Assembly (NCBI RefSeq): GCF_014066305.1
Contig: NW_023501080.1
Span: 186,001-250,000, forward strand
Direction of reading: 5' to 3'
DNA length: 64,000 nucleotides
DNA from: Letharia columbiana
Lineage: Eukaryota; Ascomycota; Lecanoromycetes; Lecanorales; Parmeliaceae
Shown here: one piece after another, positions 11,090 through 24,567 of the stretch
How the letters are laid out: every line of letters begins with the position of its first letter
Position numbering within the stretch: the first letter of the stretch is position 1
Notes under the pieces: model-generated
What the model saw: the letters and a program-made list of their open reading frames with translations, nothing else
What the model was told of the DNA's origin: nothing
Databases searched by the model: none
Program-made: the position numbers and the translations under genes

Positions 11090-11954
11090 CTTGGATCAAA
11101 TCAATCGTACTGTTCTATCATAATGTTTTTTGCCAGGCAGCTCTTTGTGGAATGCGTGGACGGAGCCAACGGCCGAAACCACAAGCGCCGTCAAGCGAGG
11201 CAGCCGCAGGCAGGCTTGCCTCTCGCCTGCACTTTTGCTCTCTAATCTGTGACCAATTTCATGAACACTGCGGTAAGCAGATGCCGATCAAAAGTCGACA
11301 CTCTCTTTGAGCGTACAATCCAATGCTGATTCTGCATGTCTATACTAAGTGCCGTCTGGAGGGAGAGGACTGATGGCAGACTGATGGGCCTTGGGAAGAA
11401 CCCCAAGCTACAAATACTTCACACCTCGCTCAAATGGATGTCAATCATTCGCGAAGACTACTCGTAATCACGTTCTTCTCTTCATTAAATACAAGGTGAT
11501 TCCGTGTTTGTTCCATTGTCCGAACGTAACAGTCTTATAACGCGTGCCCTGACACGGCTCGTGGCCCTCGCGTGTCGCACTGATGGTTCACCAAAACCAG
11601 GAAGCTTAGTGGAAAAGTGCAACTGACTGTTGGATTCCGCTTGCGCGTATCTGCAGAAACATTTGCCGTCGTGGCTGTGTATCAAGGTCAAACACTCCTC
11701 TTACAACATGCTCTTGCGCAAATCGCATGACGTGCGCCTGTGAATCCGACGCACGAAAAGCGTTGTGGGGAAGAAAGATCAGTATGAATCTAAGAACATG
11801 CGAAGTAGCCAGCATTTCACTTTAGTTGTTCAAGCGCAAGGATATTTCTTTGATAAAAGGCCATGTGTCCGAGAAAAATACCCCAACTATTCCATCGTTC
11901 ATTGCTTGACTTGATCACCAATACGCTCGTTCTCCTAATCTCCATCCTCTCGTT
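11090..11954. other. divergent intergenic region
   Basis: This lies between the starts of ARP2 (-) and the secreted protein (+), so both promoters should be here. No ORF has recognisable features and I see no repeat. Confidence 0.5.
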
Positions 11955-12500
11955 ATGCATATGCTTCTCCATCTCAAATACTTGGGCCTTGCCCTCTTCT
12001 CTTCCTCAGCTCTCGCCGCGACCATCCCGCAGGGCACAACTCTAATCAGTCCAGCGAGCCCTCTCCACACGAACACCACCCTCAACGGGACCTCCAACGG
12101 CGCCTTCGTCTGCACCCGACGCGGCGCTCAGGCGCGCACCGAGCCCCGTTTCTCCGACTGCGCCGGCGTCCTCCGCGCCCTGCCTCTGAACCCGATCATC
12201 GGTACCTTCTACAACAGCGGCGCCGGCGATTTCCAACTCCCCTACTTCGAAACATACAAGACTTGTCAGGTGTTGGTGGAGCTGCGCAGGGCGTCTGACA
12301 AAGTGCGGAGCAGCTGGCTGGCGGTTCAACTGGCGGCGCTGGAGTTGAATACGGCGTGTGAGGACGTCAGGGCGGCGCCTGGGTTAGGAAGTGCATACAC
12401 CTATGTTGATAACTCGAACCTTATGAAGATTACTTTGAAGGAGCCAGGGGCATCGGTTGGGGACGGGGACGACGGGACGGATGCGAATGAGACTTCTTGA
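11955..12500 (+). CDS. small secreted cysteine-containing protein
   Basis: One exon encodes 181 residues. Residues 1-21 form a clear signal peptide: a hydrophobic core LGLALF, small residues SSSALA, then ATIP. The mature protein has four cysteines, at FVCTR, SDCAG, KTCQV and NTACED. It matches a pattern I associate with a widespread fungal secreted family of unknown function: C...DC...L..(I/L)P...TF...G..(V/L)P..(Y/F)...C.(V/I).(V/L)......W..(I/V)..AA..L...C. The acidic tail (GDGDDGTD) is low-complexity. A role as an effector or surface protein is possible but unproven. There is no GPI-type hydrophobic tail and no intron. An N-glycosylation site (NTT/NGT) lies just after the signal peptide. 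Confidence 0.78.
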   Translation: MHMLLHLKYLGLALFSSSALAATIPQGTTLISPASPLHTNTTLNGTSNGAFVCTRRGAQARTEPRFSDCAGVLRALPLNPIIGTFYNSGAGDFQLPYFETYKTCQVLVELRRASDKVRSSWLAVQLAALELNTACEDVRAAPGLGSAYTYVDNSNLMKITLKEPGASVGDGDDGTDANETS

Positions 12501-13239
12501 ATAGTGGAATGAGAAGGCGACGGAATGACCGACAGCCAGTCCTTATTCAACCAGTGCAATTTTCAAATAGAAGCCAGAATCGTCGCCTTGGAATCTTCAA
12601 ACACCTTAAGACATTACTACATTCAAGGACACCAACCCTGGATTACTGTACAATAGTCCCGCTATCAGACATTGCATTCAACTCGCGTAAAAACTTGGTC
12701 CCTGGATGTTTTTCCACCGCTAGTAGCCTCTGTGCCACCGTTTCTTATCTTCCACATCGATGCACGTCGTGCAGTCTCTTTCGAAGACGGACCTGAAAAA
12801 TGGCGTACCGCAGAGGTTGCAAGCTATTGACTGGTCACCGTAGGAAATGATGATTGTTGTAATAACCAGGGAGCGGGACTGGTCCTCAGAACTCGAGCCC
12901 CGGAAGAGATCTTAGCGCGAACAGCGTCCTTCCGATCAAGTTGTTCGGACCCTTATCCGATGGAATGTTTTATCTCTTCAACAGAATTGACGTCACTTCG
13001 AACATTTGACACTATTGCAAAAGCCAAAACATCTGCCGGAAAAGAATGGATCAAGTCATCGAAGTTGACAAATTCAGGCACCGATCCGAGACCCTCGTCT
13101 TATAAAAGATCATGCCTTTTCGCTGCGGTATGTCCACACAGACATAATTTCAATCACATCATCGCTTTTATCAGTCACTTCTATATCAGCTACCTCTAAA
13201 CCAGATACCTCCAAATCAGATATTTTTCAATCAGATACA
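12501..13239. other. intergenic / promoter of OYE gene
   Basis: No supported gene. The right end carries a TATA-like box at 13101. Just before the ATG three short near-repeats of the form atcagatac/ata.ctcta occur in the leader (13185-13240). Confidence 0.5.
13101..13107 (+). promoter_or_regulatory. TATA-like box
   Basis: The sequence tataaaa lies about 135 bp upstream of the ATG at 13240 of the OYE-family gene, a plausible distance for a fungal TATA element plus leader. It rests on position and sequence only. Confidence 0.45.
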
Positions 13240-14642
13240 ATGGCAGTAGGACCAGAAGCTCGTTATGAATCCGAAAATGTCTCCCCCGCTCCCCTCGCGA
13301 AGCCACTTGAATTTCCATTCAGCGGCAAGACTGCTCCAAATAGATTGTACGCTCTCAAGCCGCTTCAATTGCAATCAACATTGGCTGATTGGTCAATAGT
13401 CTCAAGGCTGCTATGACAGAGCGAATTTCGTCATGGGACCCCAAGCACTTTAGCAAGCGCGGCATTCCCTCGGAGAACCTCATCAACGTCTACAAGCGAT
13501 GGGGCGAAGGCCAACTCGGCACGATCCTCACCGGTAACATCATGATCGAATTCGATCAGCTCGAAGCTGCCGGCAATCCCATCATACCTCGAACAGAAGA
13601 ACCAAAGGGTGAACGCTTCGAAGCCTTCAAGAAGCTCGCGGCGGAGAGCAAGGCGCATGGCAGTCTGTGCATTGGTCAAGTCAGCCACCCCGGCCGCCAA
13701 GTCTCAGAAGATATCCAAAAGGACCCTGTCTCGGCCAGCGATGTTCAGCTTGAGGGCAATGTCATGGGCATGACGTTCGCAAAGCCTCACCCTGCATCAT
13801 CAGAAGAGATTGAGCGGATCATCGAAGGCTTCGCACATGCAGCAGAGTATCTACACGCCGCAGGCTATGACGGGATCGAACTTCACGGTGCTCACGGATA
13901 TCTGCTCGCCCAGTTTCTCGCCTCATCCACCAACAAACGGACCGACCAGTATGGAGGCTCTCTCGCAAACCGCTCACGCATCATTATGGAAATCGCCCAA
14001 CGCATCCACAAGCGCGTCCCCGGATCATTCATCCTTGGCATCAAGATCAACAGTGTCGAATTCCAAAAAGGTGGCTTCGATACTGAAGAATGTAAAGAGC
14101 TCTGCGCCGCGCTCGAAGCCAACCGGTTCGACTTCGTAGAGCTGAGTGGGGGCACCTACGAGGAATTGGCGTTCATGCACAAGAGGGACAGTACTAAGAA
14201 GAGAGAAGCTTTCTTCTTGGACTTCGCGGAGGCCATTGTACCAGCCCTCACCAAGACGAAGACCTATATTACCGGCGGCTTCAAGACGGTCGGCGCCATG
14301 GTCAATGCCCTGAACACTGTGGACGGCGTAGGCATGGCTCGTCCCGTTTGCCAGGAGCCGAGATTATGCGCCGACATCCTAAAGGGGACGGTCAAAGGCG
14401 CTATCAAACAGCGATTGGATGAGAACAATTTTGGTATCACGAACGTGGCTGCTGGCAGCCAGATTCGCATGATCGGCAAGGACCAAGAGCCGATTGATCT
14501 TAGCAAGGAGGAGAATGAGCAGGCATTTATGAAAGATATGGGACACTGGAGTGATCTCATGGCCCATGACACCGAGATGTACTCGTATGGGTATATCGAT
14601 ATCGAGAGCATTGAGCCGCATCCATATGGCGTTGCTTATTAG
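13240..14642 (+). CDS. NADH:flavin oxidoreductase, Old Yellow Enzyme family
   Basis: Exons are 13240-13346 and 13400-14642, giving 449 residues. The protein is an FMN-binding TIM barrel. Visible signatures are NRFLKAAMTE at the N-terminus, GQVSHPGRQ, AGYDGIELHGAHGYLLAQF (with the substrate-binding His pair), TDQYGGSLANRSR, and the late FMN phosphate region GMARP. OYE enzymes reduce activated C=C bonds of enones, quinones or nitro compounds with NAD(P)H. The length and C-terminal extension fit the fungal NADH oxidase-like subgroup rather than the classical 400-residue OYE. The phase-2 intron reconstitutes F in NRFLKAAM, which fixes the donor and acceptor. The physiological substrate is unknown. 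Confidence 0.93.
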
Positions 14643-14891
14643 GCCGTGACACTATAGATCAAATTGTGAGGATCTCTGTACATAGATTTTGGCGTACGTA
14701 AGCAAATAATCCATCATAATTACCAATAGTTCAGCGTTCGCCCGGTTGCATCAAGGATCCTGTGATGGGCTCGCGCAGTTGCAGTTGAAGCCGGCAGAAT
14801 AGCCGCTTTTCCTAATTCTCGTTCATAGTGGCTGGCCTGATACTCATGTTCGTCGTAGGCACGTGCGACTTTCTCACGATGATGTATATTT

Positions 14892-15515
14892 TCATTGCTC
14901 TTCTTTCTTCTTCTCACCCATCTCTCCCACATCCAACGCGACTAGAAACCTACTCACGCAGTTGTAAGCCGCCACCGCCGCGGTGATCTCCACAACAGCT
15001 CGCTCATCAAAGCGTTTCTTCAGCTCGGCAAAAATCTCATCGCTGACTTTGACACCTATAGTCATGGCATCAGTGTACGCGAGTGCGGCTCTTTGCTTCT
15101 CGCTCAAGCCCCCGTAGTCATCATGTTGTGTGTCTTCTGCCTCCGCTGCTGCGTCTGCATCTTCAGCTTTCCAGCCCCGCCAGGCTTTTCGACTTTCGAC
15201 TTCCTCCACGGCTCGTTCTCCTACCCCTGCCTCCCGTAGGATCGGGAGGTGGTGCTCCCATTCGTAAACGGCTCCGTTCAGCACCGCTACCCGGCAGATG
15301 CACAGTTCGCGTATATCTGCGGGTAGGCTTGTCTGGTTGCGTATGGAGCCAAGGAATGAGGACCAGCCTGAGGCGACGGGAGGGGAGTGTAGGAGGGTGA
15401 GGTCGAGCTGTAGGAGGGATTTGGGGGAGCGGCGGGCGGAAAGTTGCGTGTATGCGGCCGTAGCAGAGGAGTCCGAGGAGGGAGGAGGGCTAGGGGGCAT
15501 GTAGGGAAGACGCAT
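14892..15515 (-). CDS. carboxymuconolactone decarboxylase / AhpD-like protein
   Basis: One exon of 207 residues, starting at MRLPYMPP. An in-frame ATG 11 codons upstream (15548) exists, but relatives I know begin with MRLPY. The CMD/AhpD helical fold is suggested by LHSPPVASGWSSFLGSIR, then LPADIRELCICRVAVLN, AVYEWEHHLPI, and a C-terminal FDERAVVEITAAVAAYNCVSRFLVAL. The bacterial peroxidase CXXC is reduced here to a single cysteine in LCICRV, so true AhpD disulfide chemistry is doubtful. An acidic insert (residues about 110-130, AEDADAAAEAEDTQHDD) is unusual. The role is probably redox or decarboxylation and remains undefined. Confidence 0.85.
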   Translation of the reverse strand: MRLPYMPPSPPPSSDSSATAAYTQLSARRSPKSLLQLDLTLLHSPPVASGWSSFLGSIRNQTSLPADIRELCICRVAVLNGAVYEWEHHLPILREAGVGERAVEEVESRKAWRGWKAEDADAAAEAEDTQHDDYGGLSEKQRAALAYTDAMTIGVKVSDEIFAELKKRFDERAVVEITAAVAAYNCVSRFLVALDVGEMGEKKKEEQ

Positions 15516-17182
15516 CGTCGGTTGTTGGGGTGTCCGGAACCGCAACAAACGCCTTGGAAAGGATTACGACAGCCGTAGATGTAGATTTCTTGGCTTGGCG
15601 GTTGGGGATGTGAGCTCGTGGCTAAGAGCTGTTGAGCTGCGTGGCAGGGCGTCGTAAGACGTGTGGATCTGAGGCGTTGGGATATCAAGTACACAGAGGG
15701 CGTTGTACGAATAGTGGCGCTTGCTACCTTGGCTCTCAGCTGTTAAAGATGAAGTTACGTACCCCCGAGCTGGTAGCTCTTGGACGGCGGCGACCGTCGC
15801 ACTGAGGGTGCGTGGCTAGTAATGCTGACTCGTAGAGTTTCCAACAACAGCTATTGTTAGAGAAGGCCGAGTGTCTTGGCTTGAAGCTATTAAGAGTATC
15901 TTTTAGATTAGATGAGTGAGATTATTTGTGAATGTTGTCAATCTCCCAGCCGGCAGTTATGAGCGGACGCGGTTGAGAAATCAGGTTGGGGGCGCCAGGC
16001 GCGGCAGCGGTGTGGATGCTCGTACCCTCGTACCGTCTTCAAGTGGTCAGTATAGGCGAGAACCAATGGTTTATATCGCGCATTTTGGTGTAGGCGAAAT
16101 TGTACGAGCGTGGGTCTTACATACATGGCAGCTAAGGTAGACAGAAGGAAGAGTAAAGGCTTGTCGTGGTTAGTAGTGGATACTTACTATTTTGCTGTAT
16201 GGCGGAAAGAAGGTCCGTAAATCTCTCGCCTCCCTCACCGGGCCCTACCGACACACCCATTTTTTTCGGGGCTTCCATTGCTCTATCATCTGCATTACCG
16301 ACTACCGTGAACAAATGCCTGCACCTTTTCGATGCCTCCAGACTCGGAAAAAGCAACAGCGTTACAATGCAGTCGACGCTACCCTTATCACGCATTATCT
16401 GGCCGCATCTGAAGCGAATCATTATTGTTCCCTACCCTCCCTGCCACGCGTTAACAGGCCCCACGAGGCGGAATTTAGAGTTGAAGGATTGTTCTTGGTG
16501 CGTTCTGGAAGTCGATCCAGAAGCTTCCTGTGGGGCTATAGTCTATAGAAGCTATATGTAGAACGTTCTTTAGCATGTGATACAAGGAATAAAAAAGCGT
16601 GGCGACCCGAGGGACTATGCCCGGAGAAATGCTTAGATGCAGCAAGAAAGGGCCCGTGCTGACTGTTGTGACTTTTGCCGGTACTCTGCCGAATGGTCAT
16701 TTCTTAACCCCCTGACTTTGATTGGATCCTCGCGCACTTTTTGCTTCTTCAACTTCGTGAAAATTTTCATTCCAAAAATCCAAAAAATCCAAAAAAATCT
16801 CCGGCTTGTAGAATCTGGATCGTGATGAGGCACCACATGGCTTCCGTCGGCTCTCATCTTGCATGAGGCTTGAGGCACGGTGTGTTGGGTTTCTTGCTAA
16901 AAATGCCTGCAAATGTGGCCATGCACGGCGAAAAATCCGCTTTTTCTTGCTTTCCCAACCCGCATGCTGTAAGAGTACCGAGATGCAAAGTGATGTTGCC
17001 CAGATTATTATAAGCATTGTCAGAACTCAGGTACCACGAGTCCATGCCGTTCTTATTATAGTTACCGTTTTCCCAATGCATCATATCTACATCATCTTCC
17101 CAAAATATTATTGTTGTCATGGTTGTGCCTGACCTTCCCAGCGAAGATCTCCCTTCTCTTCCGCTTCGACATTATCCCCGAT
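15516..17182. other. intergenic region between divergent genes
   Basis: This holds the promoters of the CMD-like gene (-) and the Zn2Cys6 gene (+). Several ORFs of 60-130 codons occur on both strands but show no family signature or consistent splice sites. I see no gene. Confidence 0.5.
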
Positions 17183-19034
17183 ATGTCGATCCCTACAAAG
17201 CGTGCTTGTGATGCTTGCCATCGTCGTAAGGTATGATGATCAAACTGAGCCATGCGAGTATGACAGAACCTTACAGCTTGTTTGACAGGTCCGTTGCAAT
17301 AGTCGTCAGCCATGTGGGAATTGCAGTCAAGCCGGGCTGTCATGCACCTACGATGCTATCCCCCAGAAAAAAGGCCCTAAGGGCAGCAGAGCCAAAGTCA
17401 TATCCGAGCTCAGAGAGACGCAGAAGCAGTCAGACCTTACTTCCATGATGCTGCAAGACGGCAAGGACAGCTATGGAAGTCCTCCACAATCACCCACACA
17501 ATACGCCAGAGCTTCCGGCCTCCTGACCCATGAGCTCATTGAAGGCTGCACCGACTTCTTCTTTACGCAAATGTATCCTACGATGCCTATTTTGTATAGA
17601 GATCAAATACGGCATGCTGTCGGCGAGATGGGTCACTCCGTCGAATCATACTGCCTCATCACGTCGTTCTTGGCCTTCATGCTCATCCAGCCTGGTATCG
17701 TACTGAAGACGGGCCACCTCATGGACCAGCCGGCTGGCTCAGTTACTAACCCAAGAATGGGTTCTGTATTAATGGAGGAAGCTATTCGCGTACGCAAGGG
17801 CTATGACTATGTCGAGAGCCCGACTGTCAATACAGTCATCTCTTCATTTTTCCTCTTCGGCTGCTCTTTCGGCCTCAACAAGCACAACACCGCCTGGTTT
17901 CATCTGAGAGAAGCAACAGCATTAGCCCAGATCCTGGGCATGCAGGACGAGAACACGTATATGTTCGACAACGTAATCGAGACGTCAAGGAAAAGACGAC
18001 TCTTCTGGCTACTATTCGTGACAGAAAGGTAAGCAGCTTCATTGCTTAGCCTCAATCAATCGGCCCGATTCCTTGACAGGCGACACGAACCTTACCGCTC
18101 TCTCCCGCAACAGCTGTGAACCTCCATTAACATTATCTTAGAGCATACGCATTGCAGAAACATCGGCCACTGACTCTGCACGCCACGATCAGTCTTCCGA
18201 CAGTAGATCAAGATCCAACGAATTATTCTCTTGCGGGCTTCATCTACCTGGTGAACCTCTACCGACCATTCGACGACAACTTCATCGGGCTTTGGAACAA
18301 GTCCAGAACAGATTGCTCTCCCCTAACCCTCGCTCGGCTACAACAGCAGCTCACAGAAGCTTTGCCCCAGTTCCTAAATACGACCGAGAGCCAAGCGGCA
18401 GACCTGCGGACGTCTCAACAATGGCTTCGCACAATGGTCTGGCAGCTTTCCATCGCCAACGGGTTCCTCTCTTCAACGTCGCCGGATACCTCAATGACGT
18501 TCAGATTCCCCATTGAGATTGCTAAAGATCTCGTAGAGGTCACACGCCAATTCTCAAAACAGTCTATGGAAGTCCACGGCATCGGCCTCGTAAGCATCTC
18601 TCTCCGTCCCGAGCCCGCTCTACCAATCCATCATTCAACCCACTAACACCATCTCACAGATCGAAAAAGTCTTCGACGTAGCCTGCACCCTCATCGACGT
18701 TATGTCGTGCGTCCCCCTCGAGTCCCGCAAATTCGAGCCCGGCCCGCAAGAATACCTCAACTCCCTGCTCACCCTCATCTCCACTTTGCGCGGCGGCGAG
18801 TCTCGCTTCGTGCCTCTGGTGATGGCTAAAATACGTGATACGCTGCCAGCTATTGGCAGCCTGTTGCCACAGCTCCTGATTGAAAAGTACAATGGATCGG
18901 GACACCTTGGCAAGCGCGCTGAGCGATCTGGGCAACAGGTGGAATTCAAGCAGGAAAATAGTGGCGGGTCGAGCAGTGCGGGGAGCAGTCCGTTTGAGAC
19001 ACCACCATTTATGCATTACTATCCGCTGAACTGA
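17183..19034 (+). CDS. Zn(II)2Cys6 fungal-specific transcription factor
   Basis: Exons are 17183-17230, 17289-18028, 18142-18589 and 18660-19034, giving 536 residues. The binuclear zinc cluster spans C9-C35 with the expected spacing (C9, C12, C19, C25, C28, C35). A basic linker KKGPKGSRAKV and a short coiled segment (SELRETQKQ) follow. The middle region matches the fungal_trans domain: TRKRRLFWLLFVTERAYALQKHRPLTL, then LVNLYRPFDDNFI. The first intron interrupts the zinc finger after residue 16. The linker resembles a group often annotated as xylan or maltose regulators, but the target pathway cannot be told. The adjacent formaldehyde dehydrogenase is convergent and 1.1 kb away, so there is no evidence of co-regulation. 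Confidence 0.92.
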
Positions 19035-19595
19035 TCTATCGGCGCAAGACGCAGCGCCGCGGGTCATCATCTCCGCGGTTGAGGAGACACAAAGACGAAA
19101 ATCAGAGATCCCGGTAGGCCTTGTTGACAGAGTCTTACGACATTCGCGAGAGGACGTTTTGCCCGTACCCCCAAGACGGCATTCACGCATCCGCCCCTAC
19201 CACTTTCGTCTCAATCGCTACGGCACCATGGAACATAATAGGCCAATTGCAAGAGAGATGATGTCGAGGACAATACTGGAGAAGAAATCTTAAGAAAGTC
19301 AATGAGGCCATGGAAATGATTGTACGATAGATTTTCGGAAGATGCTTTGGTTCAAAAGTTGACGTGGAGTGTAATGGAAGAGGGATACGGGGGGCGATAC
19401 TGCAACGATTTTTTGGCTCAACGGCTCTCATATACCCCTTTATCACGGCCGAGACGGACTTGGCGGGTATGGATAATAAAGTACACTTGGTGACTCCAAA
19501 ATTAAAACATCTCACGAATCCCCTTCCACTTCTACGCCCATATCCGTACCCGTATTCGAAGATCGAACCGTCCCCGTCCCCACCCTGCTTACAGC

Positions 19596-19627
<32 letters not shown>

Positions 19628-20123
19628 AAAAGCCAGCTCTCCGAGCGTCATGATGTGATCAAGCGAGTCCGACTCCACCACACCCCAACGGACTAAAGCG
19701 CTACTCACGCTCGAGCATAGCATGTAGCCTGCTTTATGAAAAGGCCGTTTTTCCGGAGCAGGATCGTTGTGCCTTCGCTCCAGACAGGTTCTTTCCCACG
19801 CCGGCCGCCCGTTGCCGCTTGTACTTACTTAGCGGCTGGGTGTCACCGATGTGGTTGGACGGCTCTGGTTCGTGGGGCTTTGGTGCAGAAGTCTCGTGAG
19901 GCTTCCGATTCTCACTATTTGGCCCTGATGGTCATGTATTCTAGTGTGGGAGTATCTTATTAGCTGAGGTAAGGATGCTGGGATGGTAGCTCTAGCGGCT
20001 TCGGGGACTCAGGCTAGTCTGCCAAGACATTCGCGGTGATGGAAGCTGGGAGTACCGAGAGACTTGCAAGAAGAAGGCAAGCATTTTACTTATGTACATT
20101 GGAGATATCTCGATGTGATTGGC
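19035..20123. other. intergenic, convergent 3' ends
   Basis: No supported gene. It contains an (AAAG)n microsatellite near 19.6 kb and otherwise looks like non-coding spacer between the Zn2Cys6 gene (+) and the formaldehyde dehydrogenase (-). Confidence 0.5.
19596..19631. repeat. (AAAG)n microsatellite
   Basis: About nine uninterrupted tetranucleotide units, purine-only on the + strand, in non-coding spacer. Confidence 0.9.
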
Positions 20124-21546
<1,423 letters not shown>

Positions 21547-22594
21547 GACGTTTAGGAGTAATATTTTCTGTTATCCAACTAATCATTCATGCAAGGTATA
21601 TGATTGTATGAAGGAGAGTCGATCAGAGCAGAGCACTCATATTGCTTAAAGGTGCACTAGGAAACTCGATCAGAGCGGATGTGGGGCTCCGGCTAAAGCC
21701 CGGCCGGAATGTCACAGTGCGGGGGATTTCTTTACCCAATGCCGGTTATGCTTCCGAGTGCTCACCTCCGTTTACCCGTTTTCTTCCAACTTACAAGTCA
21801 ACATTATTCTCCAGTTCGCTAGAGTAGTACCACAACACTGCAACACCGCAACAAGTTGACGTACAAACTCGGCTGATGCTCTTGCATCACAAATCTTACC
21901 GTGCCTCTTCTTCTCACCTAGCAGAATGGTTTCATCTGGTCACACTGAATCATTCGTCTCACACCGATATGCTAATCTCCGCAGGAGCCTACCGGAAGAG
22001 GTTTCGTGCTTTTCCAATGATGCAGTCTTCTTCCTCACTTCTTTCGCGGATGTTAAGCGTGCTGTAACGGATCCTGTCACTATCCGAAACATTGAATGTC
22101 TAAGAAAAGCAGCGCTAAAGACACCCCAGAGCCTGAAACGTTGCAAGCCTATCAAGTTGATTCGTTGCGGTGGTTGTTGTTGTTATCCTTCATTTTCAAT
22201 GTTACCGTAAAGTATCTTGCCTACATGTATCATGCTCTGTTTTCTAATCCAGCTCGGCTCATGTGAAACAAGCTCTTAGTCGTGTAATCTTGACGAGGTT
22301 GTAATGTGTCTGAACCGAGAGCGATGAAGGCTAGCATATGTGACATCTTATTCGACCAACAGATCTAAATGATATGACATGCATTTGGAGGTGCTAATGT
22401 ATCCGTCCGACTGCAAAGATCCATGTCAGTCCTTCAAGGGGAAAGAAAGCTAGGAAATGTGATATGTGACCCTACTAGCCTATCCAAGTCTTACGCAGAA
22501 AAACGGCAGCTATATTCTCTCCCTCTCTCCCTCCCTCTAATTCGATTTCAAAACAGGCTGTTCCCTCGTCTTCTCCTGGCATTTGCTTGCATTT
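21547..22594. other. intergenic / divergent promoters
   Basis: Upstream of the formaldehyde dehydrogenase (-) and of the unrecognised gene starting at 22595 (+). Short ORFs only. An additional 5' exon of the downstream gene could lie here but I cannot support one. Confidence 0.45.
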
Positions 22595-24567
22595 CACATG
22601 GTTCAGGAAATCTTCGTACCGATGATGCCTTTACACGACAATCCCATACCTACATGCGATATTCCAAGTGTAAGAAAGCTGTGCGAACTTGCTGGGTTTG
22701 AGGGTTACATGTGGTGTGAATTGAAGAACACCACTCGAGAGTATGCGCAATATAATTACATAAGTCGAAGCGGCATCCACGGAACTGGTTTCAGAGATTG
22801 GGGTTCACGGACGATTCGATATGAACTGGGCCTAATGGCCCAACACTTTCTTGATGTAGGAGGTTACGGCGTCAAATATTGGGGTGCGCCGACTAGACGT
22901 ATAATACAATATCCCAAGGACAGACTTCGGTGAGTTCACAGTGTCTCTGAAAACTGCAATAGCTGCTGAGGTCTGTAGGATCATGGAAATACTCCGACAG
23001 CTATTCTGGCGGCAGAATTGGCATGGAGTGCAAGCTGTAGAGCAAAAGAACCGGCCCCGGAACGGGCTAAAGATCGCTCTCAGTGATCAGGGCTCCACCT
23101 CCCGAGGAGTCAACCCTACCTCGGGGCATCAGCAGCTTATAGATATTCAACGGCAGCAGCCTGGCCCAGTAACACCTCCGACTCGTCCTACGTGAGATCG
23201 CCTCTCTATATTGTTGGTCGAAGCTAGGACTTGTACTTACTTGGTCACAGTTCAAGACAATACTTTCCTCCAGATGTAAGCCGTCCTGTGACGGATTGGT
23301 CTTCAAGCAAAGATGGGGCATTAAGACTGATAAGCCAACGGCAGCTAACCGTAGCTAATTATGGGGGTCTTCCCTTTTACTCGACGCCTTCAGACTCCGA
23401 GTTCGGACATGGTGATGGAGTACGGCATGCTACGAGTAGCAAGGTATGATGCCATCAAGCTCAGCAGCATCCCAAGAGTTGTGGACGAGTACTCTACGTT
23501 GCAAAAATTTTGCGCTGATCACCGGACAGCCTCGAGAGAGCCCTCGAAATCATTGGCGAGCATGCCCTGCTCCGATTACCCAGATGGGGCTTCAGGGCCC
23601 TCTAGCAGGCATACAAGCCGGTCCCGCTGGCTTCCCAAGCCGACTTTCACTGCGGAATTCGGACCTAGCGAGAAAGCCGAGCAAAAATGGCGAAGGTGAT
23701 GATGAGTCTGTGCCCATACAGGGGTCAAATAGAAAGCGAACTGCCTCGCAACAGCCAGACGCACTCCACAAGACACCCAAATCCATGAAGTACAAGAACG
23801 AAACAGAGGAGTCGAGCATCATCATCACTGACCATGATGAGGCTTCGGACACACCGTTAGCGTCCTTCTCTAGAAGCCGACACCGAAGGTCGCCTGCAAT
23901 CAAAGTCGAAGACGCTTTCACGTCGCGGCCGACATCAAGGCCACCGGATGACGGTGCACTAAATCTCGACATCTTGGAATATGGTGGCGATGGCCAGCCC
24001 CTATCTCGGCCAAACGCGGAGTCGTTGAAGTTTGCTGATGAACCTCCATACTTTCCTGGTCCCGGACTCGCGACAAATCAATCAACCCCATTAGATAGCA
24101 GTGTGATCGAGGAGCAAGATCCCCTTTCACTGCCGAGTCTGATCGCTTCATCGACAGCCACAAGGGAGCAACCTCAAGATGCTCCCAAACCAGAAGTTCA
24201 AATACAATACTTCATCATCACAGCTCGCACTCCTCGTCTTTCCTATACTTTATGGCCCGAAGGAACACTTCGAGACAAAATTCTTGGCGAAGTCTTTGAC
24301 GAGGTTGCATTATATACTTCGAAAAAGCGTGTCGAAGAAATCGTATTCAAGCTGTCCACTTCACAGGTGGAAATGGAATACCCAATCCGGAGAGGCGACA
24401 AGAACACCTTTGAAGACATGAGAAGAGCATTTAATGAGAGTCTCAGGGTGGATAGGAAGAAGGGCGTCACCAAATTCAAGATATGGTTGGAGCCGGATCC
24501 TGCAGGGCATGGGTTGACGGAAGCTGAATTGGTGGAAGGATCGAACAGCGAGGATGACACTGTTTGA
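22595..24567 (+). CDS. unrecognised protein, 592 residues
   Basis: Proposed exons are 22595-22929, 22979-23191, 23251-23443 and 23530-24567; their sum is in frame. I do not recognise the family. The N-terminal 110 residues (PTCDIPSVRKLCELAGFEGYMWCELK, then an aromatic, glycine-rich stretch ending GGYGVKYWG) look globular. The middle is disordered with a possible nuclear signal (GSNRKRTASQQ), SUMO-type sites (AIKVED) and PEST-like tracts. The C-terminal 100 residues, from IQYFIITARTPRLSYTLWPEG to KIWLEPDP, look like a folded domain and may be the conserved part. Exons 1-3 are linked by consensus splice sites. The last intron (donor GTATGA, acceptor CGGACAG) is the least certain. A nuclear or chromatin role is only a guess. 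Confidence 0.62.

Noticed and set aside
16166..16561. 131-codon + strand ORF in the CMD/Zn2Cys6 spacer
   Set aside because: Two frames overlap with similar length and no motif or signal; probably chance.
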